Source: an uncultured bacterium
GTDB taxonomy: Bacteria > Bacteroidota > Bacteroidia > Bacteroidales > Bacteroidaceae
Reading direction: 5' to 3'
DNA: 7,249 nt
Assembly (NCBI GenBank): GCA_945788485.1
Contig: CALZMB010000114.1
Coordinates: forward strand, 1-7,249
Made by a program: the position numbers and the translations under genes. Positions 1-4,779 of the stretch are shown one piece after another; positions within the stretch are counted from its first letter, which is position 1; the number at the start of each line of letters is the position of its first letter. The notes beneath the pieces were generated by a model. The model was not told the DNA's origin. It was given only the letters and a program-made list of their open reading frames with translations, and ran no database searches.

Positions 1-325
1 ACCAGAAAGGTCCATGAGCTAATGAGAAATAATGAATAATCCGAGTGCGAAGAGCCACCTCTATATCTTGGATTGATGTGAAAACCAACGAACGTAGCTT
101 TCTGTCAAAATTGTATAAGGAGATTGCCGTATGCAGATGGCTGTGAGGGCAGAATGCGTGGGTTTCGGAGTCTGACTCCATTGGAACAAGATAACTTGTC
201 AATCTGAAATAGCTTATGGAGTGAAGACAGCGCATAGCTTTGTCTTCATCATCAATAATCAGCCCACGTTGCTTTAACAGACTAAGCTGGTCTGAAAAGT
301 CAATAGCCTGTTTGGTGTATTGCAT
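1..325 (-). CDS. Abi family protein (Abi_2 / AbiF-like, HEPN-type), 5' part only
   Basis: This is an open reading frame on the minus strand that starts at ATG 325-323 and runs off the left edge, giving 108 codons without a stop. The translation starts MQYTKQAIDF and has the Abi_2 pattern: an N-terminal segment with QLSLLKQRGLII (13-24), then HSISYFRLTSYLVP (35-48), then the most conserved block LYNFDRKLRSLVF (70-82) and IQDIEVALRTRIIHYF (85-100), ending in HGPFW. R93 and H98 form an R-x4-H motif, as expected of HEPN ribonucleases; Abi_2 proteins belong to that superfamily. Full-length members are usually around 300 residues, so roughly a third is seen. Family members act in abortive infection against phage or as toxins. 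The gene is visibly more AT-rich than the operons to its right, which fits an acquired accessory gene. Family assignment is by motif recognition. RNase activity and phage defence are inferred from the family. Confidence 0.85.
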   Translation of the reverse strand, partial: MQYTKQAIDFSDQLSLLKQRGLIIDDEDKAMRCLHSISYFRLTSYLVPMESDSETHAFCPHSHLHTAISLYNFDRKLRSLVFTSIQDIEVALRTRIIHYFSLAHGPFW

Positions 326-357
326 ACTGCCAATGTTTGATGTTACATATACTCTAT

Positions 358-412
358 AAAAACACGAAGTCCTGCCGTGGTACGCATTCAATGAAGAGGC
401 GTGGCAGGAACT
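358..412 (-). ncRNA. candidate structured small RNA upstream of the Abi gene (possible AbiF-type RNA antitoxin)
   Basis: About 55 nt on the minus strand begin where transcription from the 420-451 promoter should start, and end in a run of five T (362-358), 32 bases before the Abi start codon. The RNA can fold as a hairpin: 409-403 (TCCTGCC) pairs with 376-370 (GGCAGGA), and the stem continues with 402-399 pairing with 385-382. A five-base bulge (381-377, ACCAC) lies on the 3' side, and a 13-base loop (398-386) could itself close UUC/GAA. The tail CTTCGTG (369-363) could pair with the bulge, so a pseudoknot is possible. A conserved AbiF RNA motif has been described upstream of abiF-like genes, and AbiF-type systems are reported to use an RNA antitoxin. 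Structure and position are seen; identity with that motif is inferred. It could instead be a leader attenuator of the Abi mRNA. Confidence 0.5.
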
Positions 413-419
413 GTTGCTG

Positions 420-451
420 CAAAGGTACGACTTTTATTTGAGTTGTGCAAG
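420..451 (-). promoter_or_regulatory. Bacteroidetes-type promoter for the small RNA / Abi unit
   Basis: On the minus strand a -7 element TACCTTTG (427-420, consensus TAnnTTTG) is preceded after exactly 20 bases by CTTG (451-448) as the -33 element. The start of transcription is expected near 412-415, right at the base of the hairpin of the candidate RNA. The same CTTG-N20-TAnnTTTG layout recurs before rplY and nusB in this window, which supports it. Confidence 0.65.
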
Positions 452-546
452 AGTTTGGGGTGAAAAATGTGCAAGGCAAGAGAAAAACCAATAAACTTGT
501 TCAATTGTTTTTCTTTTTCTCGCCCAATGAACATGATATTTATCTC

Positions 547-613
547 AAAAAAACATGTCAAAATAATATCAGCCGCTGCCCCGGAAACGGCGGGTATGAT
601 ACTTTTTTGACAT
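547..613 (-). terminator. hairpin with T tract, minus strand (intrinsic terminator candidate)
   Basis: ATGTCAAAA (555-563) pairs with TTTTGACAT (605-613). Inside it TATCA (567-571) pairs with TGATA (597-601), and GCCG (572-575) with CGGC (588-591), so the hairpin spans 59 bases in nested stems. On the minus strand it is followed by one G and seven T (553-547), as in an intrinsic terminator. No gene is seen just upstream on that strand, so it either ends an unseen small transcript or insulates the Abi unit from read-through of the rplY operon. Confidence 0.5.
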
Positions 614-648
614 CCTGAAACCGCTGCGGAATCTGTCGCGCCTTCCTG

Positions 649-670
649 GCGGCGGTTTTGCGGCGGTTTT
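649..670. repeat. tandem direct repeat, 2 x 11 bp (GCGGCGGTTTT)
   Basis: Two adjacent identical copies of GCGGCGGTTTT occupy 649-659 and 660-670 and are followed by further T. Just before them CGCC (639-642) can pair with GGCG (648-651) around a five-base loop. On the plus strand this resembles a terminator with a repeated end, but no plus-strand gene precedes it. Confidence 0.7.
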
Positions 671-777
671 TTGTTGTTTTTCGGTCGATTTTGTATATTA
701 TTGATATTCAGCATTATACGCTGTTTTCTGGTTTTGTGCTGTGTCTCCCGATTGTCAAAAACCGTGCAAAATGCCTG

Positions 778-808
778 CAAGATTGTCAATCTTGACTTGT
801 CATCAAGT
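778..808. repeat. two adjacent small palindromes containing an ACTTGTCA octamer
   Basis: CAAGATTG (778-785) and CAATCTTG (787-794) form an inverted pair around a single T. It is followed at once by ACTTG (795-799) and CAAGT (804-808) around TCAT. The octamer ACTTGTCA (795-802) recurs in the repeat block at 6912-7010. This may be a fragment of the same low-complexity repeat family or a protein-binding palindrome; nothing decides between these. Confidence 0.45.
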
Positions 809-1032
809 TAATTTCGCAGTACTGCTAAGTCTATTTTGCAGCTTCACTTTGACTATTTCAGGGTTCAAAACACTCAAAACGATGCCGTGAAGGGCACTAA
901 ACGCCATCGCGAACCGTATTTTCTGCACTTGAAAACATGATTTTCTGGTGTTTGCGATGGTGCAAGAAAGTGTCAGCCATTGCTGTTGTGTGATATGATT
1001 TTTGCTGGTCGGGAGAATGATGTTCTGCAAAG

Positions 1033-1080
1033 AAAAAAAGTGTAAAGGTTCTTGCTAAGTGCTGGCAAGAACCTTTACAC
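1033..1080 (-). terminator. intrinsic terminator of the rplY-pth-S4 operon
   Basis: A perfect 16-bp inverted repeat has arms at 1040-1055 and 1065-1080 and a 9-base loop. On the minus strand it is followed directly by seven T (1039-1033). It lies about 60 bases past the stop codon of the S4-domain gene and is the strongest terminator in the window. The plus strand has no T tract after the stem, so it acts in one direction only. Confidence 0.9.
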
Positions 1081-1082
1081 AT

Positions 1083-1113
1083 TATAGGTGGGCATTTATA
1101 TAACCCACCTATA
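1083..1113 (-). other. second hairpin ahead of the operon terminator
   Basis: TATAGGTGGG (1083-1092) pairs perfectly with CCCACCTATA (1104-1113) around an 11-base loop. It sits between the S4 gene stop (1142) and the terminator, only two bases from the latter. Having no T tract of its own, it more likely protects the mRNA 3' end or supports termination. Confidence 0.65.
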
Positions 1114-1141
1114 TGCAGCATTTGTTTGTCGAGGCTGTGTC

Positions 1142-1618
1142 TCACTCGTCGAAGTCGAACGGGTCGTCGTCGTCGTCAAATCCGAACATCGGCACGTCGT
1201 TGAACGAATCGAGCGCGCGGCGCTCTTTCTTTGTGGGCCGTCCTGTTCCGCGCTGCCGGTCGATGAATCCAGAGATGCGCGACATTTCGAGCAGTTCGTA
1301 CTGTTTCGCTTCGGTGACATTTTCATACACCTGGCTGACGAGCCTTGCCCCGACCCGCTGTTCGATGCAGTTCAGGATTTTGAAAGAGTAGGTGACGGGC
1401 GGCTTCTTGACGTTGACGATCTCTCCGCATCGCACGGTGCGTGATGGTTTTGCCTGTGCTGCGCCGAGTATGTCTGGCGTGTCGTTCGCCGATATTGTAA
1501 CGCGTCCGTTCTTGCATGCGTTTGCTGCTACGGTCCGGGTCTTGAAGATGCGTGCTGCCCACAGCCATTTGTCAAGACGTGCTGTGTCGCGGCGGGGCAG
1601 TGTGATGTCTTTTGTCAT
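1142..1618 (-). CDS. S4-domain RNA-binding protein (Hsp15/HslR-like)
   Basis: The protein has 158 residues, starting at ATG 1618. Residues 13-77 form an S4 RNA-binding domain, with the signature RLDKWLWAARIFKTR (14-28) and a later KPSRTVRCGE. This domain is shared with Hsp15 (HslR), which in E. coli binds free 50S subunits carrying a stalled nascent chain and helps recycle them. The S4 fold carries an insertion of about a dozen residues between the second strand (RVTIS) and KPSRTV. After the domain comes a basic stretch (RQRGTGRPTKKERR), and then a very acidic end with five Asp in a row (148-152) inside FGFDDDDDPFDFDE. The gene lies 63 bases downstream of pth with no promoter between them, so the two are probably co-transcribed. 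That it serves ribosome quality control alongside Pth is inferred from the neighbour and the family. Bacteroidetes members usually carry only the generic S4-domain name, so I give no symbol. Confidence 0.85.
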   Translation of the reverse strand: MTKDITLPRRDTARLDKWLWAARIFKTRTVAANACKNGRVTISANDTPDILGAAQAKPSRTVRCGEIVNVKKPPVTYSFKILNCIEQRVGARLVSQVYENVTEAKQYELLEMSRISGFIDRQRGTGRPTKKERRALDSFNDVPMFGFDDDDDPFDFDE

Positions 1619-1681
1619 GAGAGGGTAGGGGTGGTTCTATAAATTATTCGACAAGTCTCATCAATTTCATAGTTGCCGCCC

Positions 1682-2245
1682 TTATTTCTTGTTGAAGGCG
1701 TTCATGGTGATGTTTATGCCTGCGAGCACGAATGATTTGACGCATTCCACGGCGTTGTCGATGGCGGGGTCGAGCAGCTCGCGTTCTTCGTCAGTGAATT
1801 TGCCGAGCACATAGTCTATCTGCCTGCCTTTGGCAAACTCGCTTCCGATGCCGATTCTCAGGCGCGGATATTGTTGTCCGATGAGCTGCTGTATGTGTCC
1901 GAGGCCGTTGTGCCCTCCGTTCGAGCCGCTGCCTTTGAGGCGTATCTTGCCGAGCGGGAGGGCGAGTTCGTCAACGACGACGAGCAGCCGGTCGTTGGGG
2001 ATGTTCTCTTTTTCGAGCCAGTATCTGACGGCGTTGCCGGAGAGGTTCATGTATGTTGTGGGCTTGAGCAGCAGCAGGCGCTTGTTCTTGAGCTGACATT
2101 CGGCTACGAAGCCGTATCGGCGGTCGGCGAATGTGGCGTTGAGCGATGCCGCGAGTTTGTCAACCACCATCCATCCGCTGTTGTGGCGTGTCTCGTGATA
2201 TTCGGCTCCGGGATTGCCAAGTCCTGCGATGAGATATTTGTCCAT
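1682..2245 (-). CDS. pth: peptidyl-tRNA hydrolase
   Basis: Pth cleaves the ester bond of peptidyl-tRNAs that drop off stalled ribosomes, releasing tRNA for reuse; it is a cytoplasmic, normally essential enzyme. The 187-residue length fits the bacterial Pth family. LIAGLGNPGAEYHETRHNSG (5-24) carries the active-site Asn11 and the catalytic His21. KPTTYMNLSG (61-70) is the substrate-binding motif with Met66. VVVDELALPLGKIRL holds Asp92, the partner of the catalytic His. GSNGGHNGLGHI carries Asn113, which matches Asn114 of the E. coli enzyme. All key residues are present. The ATG at 2245 is placed correctly for the MDKYLIAGLGN start. The gene follows rplY after 184 bases, a common pairing in bacteria, and precedes an S4-domain gene likely to act in the same process. 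A hairpin at 2290-2329 could limit read-through from rplY. Confidence 0.96.
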   Translation of the reverse strand: MDKYLIAGLGNPGAEYHETRHNSGWMVVDKLAASLNATFADRRYGFVAECQLKNKRLLLLKPTTYMNLSGNAVRYWLEKENIPNDRLLVVVDELALPLGKIRLKGSGSNGGHNGLGHIQQLIGQQYPRLRIGIGSEFAKGRQIDYVLGKFTDEERELLDPAIDNAVECVKSFVLAGINITMNAFNKK

Positions 2246-2289
2246 GTCCGTTGTCTGTGGCGGCGGGTTGCCGCTTGTTGTTGATGAAA

Positions 2290-2329
2290 CGAAAAGACGG
2301 CATAAGAGCGTGAACCCCCATGCCGTCTT
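2290..2329 (-). terminator. hairpin between rplY and pth (terminator or attenuator)
   Basis: AAGACGGCAT (2294-2303) pairs perfectly with ATGCCGTCTT (2320-2329) around a 16-base loop. On the minus strand the stem runs into TTTTCGTTT, an interrupted T tract. It lies 100 bases after the rplY stop and about 45 bases before pth. No clear promoter follows it, so partial termination that lowers pth relative to the abundant ribosomal protein is the simplest reading. Confidence 0.6.
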
Positions 2330-2359
2330 GGATGTTTTTCTGAAGTCTTTGTCTTGTGG

Positions 2360-2394
2360 CGGGTTCTGTGAGTTTGCACTTCAAATAGAACCCG
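2360..2394 (-). other. upstream hairpin in the rplY-pth spacer
   Basis: CGGGTTCT (2360-2367) pairs with AGAACCCG (2387-2394). Within the loop GTG (2368-2370) can pair with CAC (2377-2379). No T tract follows on either strand, so it is not a terminator by itself. It may stabilise the 3' end of rplY mRNA or be a processing site. Confidence 0.45.
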
Positions 2395-2429
2395 GCCTTG
2401 ATGTTGACAGGTTTGTTTGCCAGCAGTTG

Positions 2430-3026
2430 TTATTTTGCGGCAGCGACAGCAGCGGCACGTGCCTGGCGTGTCATCTGTACAGAGCAAACCACAACTTCTT
2501 TTGATGTAGCGAACTCAAGGCCTTCGAAGCTCAGCTCGCCAACTTTGATAGACTTGCCGATTTCGAGTGCTGTGACGTCGATTTCGAGAATCTCAGGGAT
2601 GCGTGTGTAAGGAGCTGTGACCTTGATCTGACGGATAGAGAGCGCGAGACGTCCGCCGTTGCGCACACCGGCAGCATGGCCGACGAGTTTAACCGGGATG
2701 CCTACGGTCACTGGCTTCTCTTCGTTGATTTCGAGGAAATCTACATGGAGGAGGGCGTCAGATACCGGGTGGAACTGCAACTCCTTGATGACGGCCTTCT
2801 TCTCGGTGCCGTCGAGGTTGATGTTCACGACATACACATTAGGAGTGTAAACAACCTTGCGGAGCTCGCTGAAGGGGATAGTGAACGATGTTGCAACCGG
2901 AAGGTTCTTCTCGTCCTTCTCTATGCCGTAGATGTTGCATGGGATGAGACCCTCTTTGCGGACTTCTTTTGCCGCTTTCTTGCCGATAGCGCTGCGCTTC
3001 TGGCCTGATACGTTAATTTCTAACAT
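2430..3026 (-). CDS. rplY: 50S ribosomal protein L25 (general stress protein Ctc type)
   Basis: L25 binds 5S rRNA in the large ribosomal subunit. At 198 residues this is the long, two-domain Ctc/TL5 form rather than the roughly 95-residue form of E. coli. The N-terminal 5S-binding domain (about 1-95) contains GKKAAKEVRKEGLIPCNIYG (15-34) and then KELQFHPVSDALLHVDFLEI. The C-terminal beta domain contains PVTVGIPVKLVGHAAGVRNG and then GRLALSIRQIKV. The Ala/Lys-rich end (ARAAAVAAAK) is typical of Bacteroidetes members. The ATG at 3026 gives MLEINVSGQKR, matching the family start. It is the first gene of a minus-strand unit with pth and an S4-domain gene. A promoter at 3190-3221 would give a leader of roughly 155 bases. 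Confidence 0.95.
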   Translation of the reverse strand: MLEINVSGQKRSAIGKKAAKEVRKEGLIPCNIYGIEKDEKNLPVATSFTIPFSELRKVVYTPNVYVVNINLDGTEKKAVIKELQFHPVSDALLHVDFLEINEEKPVTVGIPVKLVGHAAGVRNGGRLALSIRQIKVTAPYTRIPEILEIDVTALEIGKSIKVGELSFEGLEFATSKEVVVCSVQMTRQARAAAVAAAK

Positions 3027-3183
3027 GATGAATGAAAATGAGTGTTACTCTAAATTAAGTAATTAGATGAATTGATAAATTTGCTTAATTCGCCATCACA
3101 CTGTTGCCCTCGTCCTGCCCTGCCGACGCCGTGGCGGCTGCCGGGAGGCATGGAACGGATTTTGGCTATGTTTTGCGAAAATG
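3027..3183 (-). other. long 5' leader of rplY mRNA
   Basis: With transcription starting near 3183, the leader is about 155 bases, long for this phylum. Its first half is very GC-rich (about 3100-3150 on the minus strand). The half nearest the gene is AT-rich and contains an inverted pair AATTAAG/CTTAATT (3053-3059 with 3084-3090). A regulatory role, for example autoregulation by L25, is possible but not shown by sequence alone. Confidence 0.4.
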
Positions 3184-3189
3184 CGGCTG

Positions 3190-3221
3190 CAAAATTACTA
3201 CTTTTTTCCGAAACTCACAAG
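3190..3221 (-). promoter_or_regulatory. Bacteroidetes-type promoter for rplY-pth-S4
   Basis: On the minus strand CTTG (3221-3218) is followed after 20 bases by TAATTTTG (3197-3190), matching the -33/-7 pattern of the Bacteroidetes primary sigma factor. The -33 box lies 36 bases from that of the divergent nusB promoter, so the two could compete or share regulation. Confidence 0.75.
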
Positions 3222-3257
3222 TTATTATCTTAAAAAACGTAGAAAAAGGCCGTTTTT

Positions 3258-3289
3258 CTTGTGTATGTGAGGGAATTTCGCTACTTTTG
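3258..3289 (+). promoter_or_regulatory. Bacteroidetes-type promoter for the nusB cluster
   Basis: CTTG (3258-3261) is followed after 20 bases by TACTTTTG (3282-3289). Transcription should start near 3296, leaving a leader of about 100 bases before the nusB ATG at 3398. That start also shows why an open frame reaching back to about 3104 is not the gene: its first part lies upstream of the promoter. Confidence 0.75.
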
Positions 3290-3313
3290 CATTCCGAAAG
3301 CAGCCGACAGCGG

Positions 3314-3358
3314 AAGGTTGCGCCATCGTTTCGCTCTATGTGTCTGATGGTTAACCTT
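3314..3358 (+). other. hairpin in the nusB leader
   Basis: AAGGTT (3314-3319) pairs with AACCTT (3353-3358). After a small internal loop CCATC (3323-3327) pairs with GATGG (3346-3350), leaving an 18-base loop. The whole stem has 11 pairs and lies in the 5' untranslated region of nusB, ending 39 bases before the start codon. No T tract follows, so it is not an intrinsic terminator. Function unknown. Confidence 0.4.
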
Positions 3359-3397
3359 GTCCGGGAGACTGTACACAACCCACCAAAAAACAGAAAT

Positions 3398-4348
3398 ATG
3401 ATAAACAGAGAAATCATCCGTATCAAGATAGTACAATTGACCTATGCCTACTACCAGAATGGAAACCATAATCTTGAGAATGCGGAAAAAGAACTTGTCT
3501 TCAGCCTCGACAAAGCATACGATCTGTATAATTTCCTTCTCGACCTCATCGTTGCCATCACACGCGTGGCGCAGCAACGCTATGATGTGGCGCTGGCGCG
3601 TCATGAGCGCGGCGAGGGCGAATGTCCGTCAGGCCGCTTCGTGAACAACAAGTTCGCTTTGCAGCTTGCAGACAACATGATGCTGGGCGAATGGCGCGAG
3701 CATCAGAAGCATGTGTGGGACGACGACATCGATATCGTGCGCAAGGTGCTGGACAACATCGAGCACAGCGAGATATTCGCCGACTATATGGCGCAGACGG
3801 ACGAGCCAACGTACGCCGACGACCGCGAACTCTGGCGCAAGCTCTACAAGACCTTCGTCGTGGAGAATGAAGACATCGACGTGCGCCTTGAAGAGAAATC
3901 GCTCTACTGGAACGACGACAAAGCCATCATCGACACTTTCGTCTTGAAGACGATAAAGAAGTTTGAAGAGGCAAACGGCATGAATCAGGAACTGCTGCCG
4001 CAATACAAAGACCCGGACGACCTTGACTTCGCCGTGAGGCTTTTCAGGACTTCTATCCTCAATGCGGAGCAGTATCAGCGATACATGACAGCGACGTCGA
4101 AAAACTGGGATTTCTCGCGCCTCGCATACATGGACGTTGTCATCATGCAGATTGCCATCGCCGAGATGCTCTCTTTCCCCGCCATACCTGTCACGGTCAC
4201 CATAAACGAGTATCTCACTCTCGCAAAGAACTACAGCACCCCGAAGTCGGCACGCTATGTCAACGGCATGCTCGATGCCATCGCGCGCTACCTCTCAGAG
4301 ACAGGACGGATGCTGAAACCTGTGCCTGAAAAAGCCGAGAGACAGTGA
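3398..4348 (+). CDS. nusB: transcription antitermination protein NusB (long Bacteroidetes form)
   Basis: NusB pairs with NusE (ribosomal protein S10) on boxA RNA and keeps RNA polymerase from terminating, mainly in rRNA operons. The protein has 316 residues, more than twice the 139 of E. coli NusB. The recognisable NusB fold is at the C terminus (about 215-305), with INEYLTLAKNYSTPKSARYVNGMLDAI (269-295) as the signature. The start MINREIIRIKIVQLTYAYYQ and the segment AEKELVFSLDKAYDLYNFLL are typical of Bacteroidetes NusB, whose N-terminal half also resembles a NusB-like helical repeat. I chose the ATG at 3398 because of this start, the A-rich tract before it and the promoter at 3258-3289; the frame is open further upstream, but that part precedes transcription. 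It heads a plus-strand cluster; yajC follows after 52 bases. Confidence 0.94.
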   Translation: MINREIIRIKIVQLTYAYYQNGNHNLENAEKELVFSLDKAYDLYNFLLDLIVAITRVAQQRYDVALARHERGEGECPSGRFVNNKFALQLADNMMLGEWREHQKHVWDDDIDIVRKVLDNIEHSEIFADYMAQTDEPTYADDRELWRKLYKTFVVENEDIDVRLEEKSLYWNDDKAIIDTFVLKTIKKFEEANGMNQELLPQYKDPDDLDFAVRLFRTSILNAEQYQRYMTATSKNWDFSRLAYMDVVIMQIAIAEMLSFPAIPVTVTINEYLTLAKNYSTPKSARYVNGMLDAIARYLSETGRMLKPVPEKAERQ

Positions 4349-4400
4349 GACGCGGACAGGCGGAACAGAGAATAATCATAAACATATAATATAAATCGAA

Positions 4401-4709
4401 ATGACACTGACAGTACTCGCTGCACAGGCAGCAGGAGGTGGCGGCACCTCCATGATTATTATGCTCGTTGTGATGTTCGCCATCATGTATTTCTTCATGA
4501 TACGTCCACAACAGAAAAAACAGAAAGAGATTCGCAACTTCCAGAACTCGCTGAAGGTGGGACAGAAGATTGTCACCGGCGGCGGCGTGCACGGAGAAGT
4601 GAAGAAAGTGGAGCTCGCCGAGCCTCTCGTAGAAGTGGAGGTGGCAAAGGGCGTGGTCATCAAAGTGGAGAAGTCATACATCTTCGCCGCTGCACCCGAG
4701 CAGAAATGA
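4401..4709 (+). CDS. yajC: preprotein translocase subunit YajC
   Basis: YajC is a small inner-membrane protein that associates with SecDF and the SecYEG translocon; it is not essential in E. coli. The protein has 102 residues. A short Gly/Ala-rich N terminus is followed by one membrane segment (about 17-34, SMIIMLVVMFAIMYFFMI) and then the diagnostic RPQQKKQKE (35-43). The C-terminal cytoplasmic domain has LKVGQKIVTGGGVHGEVKKV, the usual YajC core. The ATG at 4401 follows an AT-rich stretch without a Shine-Dalgarno site, as is normal in this phylum. It sits 52 bases after nusB and 70 bases before the YbbR gene with no promoter in either gap, so it is likely co-transcribed with both. Confidence 0.95.
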   Translation: MTLTVLAAQAAGGGGTSMIIMLVVMFAIMYFFMIRPQQKKQKEIRNFQNSLKVGQKIVTGGGVHGEVKKVELAEPLVEVEVAKGVVIKVEKSYIFAAAPEQK

Positions 4710-4779
4710 TGATGTGCCTCTCGTAGCACACGCGACACCACATAACGGCCTTGTCATCACACTTATCGCAGGAAATGCA

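Larger units (their letters stand above)
452..1032. other. intergenic region without a convincing gene
   Basis: About 580 bases lie between the Abi promoter and the terminator of the rplY operon. Open frames of 75-133 codons exist on the minus strand, but their translations are rich in N, K, Q and T, lack recognisable domains and run through hairpins, so I do not call them. The region holds the 547-613 hairpin, a tandem 11-bp repeat (649-670), another inverted pair AAACCGC/GCGGTTT (618-624 with 652-658), an 8-bp-arm palindrome centred on 786, and a 7-bp inverted pair CCATCGC/GCGATGG (904-910 with 954-960). No tRNA, rRNA or consensus promoter was found. Confidence 0.6.

Noticed and set aside
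358..409. Reading the 370-409 hairpin as a simple terminator for the minus strand
   Set aside because: Seven bases separate the stem from the T tract, the stem has a large bulge, and it begins right at a promoter start. A structured small RNA or leader fits better, though partial termination at the T run remains likely.
555..670. SRP RNA, 6S RNA or tmRNA in the GC-rich structured region
   Set aside because: The GGAAGGAAGCAGC-type SRP loop, a long 6S-like bulged rod and a tRNA-like end are all absent. Only local hairpins can be supported.
388..789. 133-codon open frame on the minus strand (MTILQAFCTVF...)
   Set aside because: It runs through the 547-613 terminator hairpin, the tandem repeat and the Abi promoter. 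The translation is low in hydrophobic pattern, has no recognisable domain, and ends inside the candidate small RNA.
803..1145. Two overlapping minus-strand frames of 75 and 82 codons
   Set aside because: The longer one starts inside the S4 gene's 3' end and crosses the operon terminator. Neither has a family-like sequence or a promoter.
1871..2284. 137-codon plus-strand frame opposite pth
   Set aside because: It is the complement of an intact pth with all catalytic residues. There is no promoter or family match.
3104..3397. Upstream extension of the nusB frame
   Set aside because: The extra 98 residues do not look like NusB, and most lie upstream of the promoter at 3258-3289. ATG 3398 gives the family start MINREIIRIKI.
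3629..4003. 124-codon frame on the minus strand inside nusB
   Set aside because: It lies fully inside a confidently identified gene on the other strand, and its translation shows no known family. It is a reading-frame shadow.
4714..4779. GTG start adding 22 residues to the YbbR-like protein
   Set aside because: ATG 4780 gives a typical N terminus shortly before the membrane segment. The extra residues look like translated spacer after yajC.
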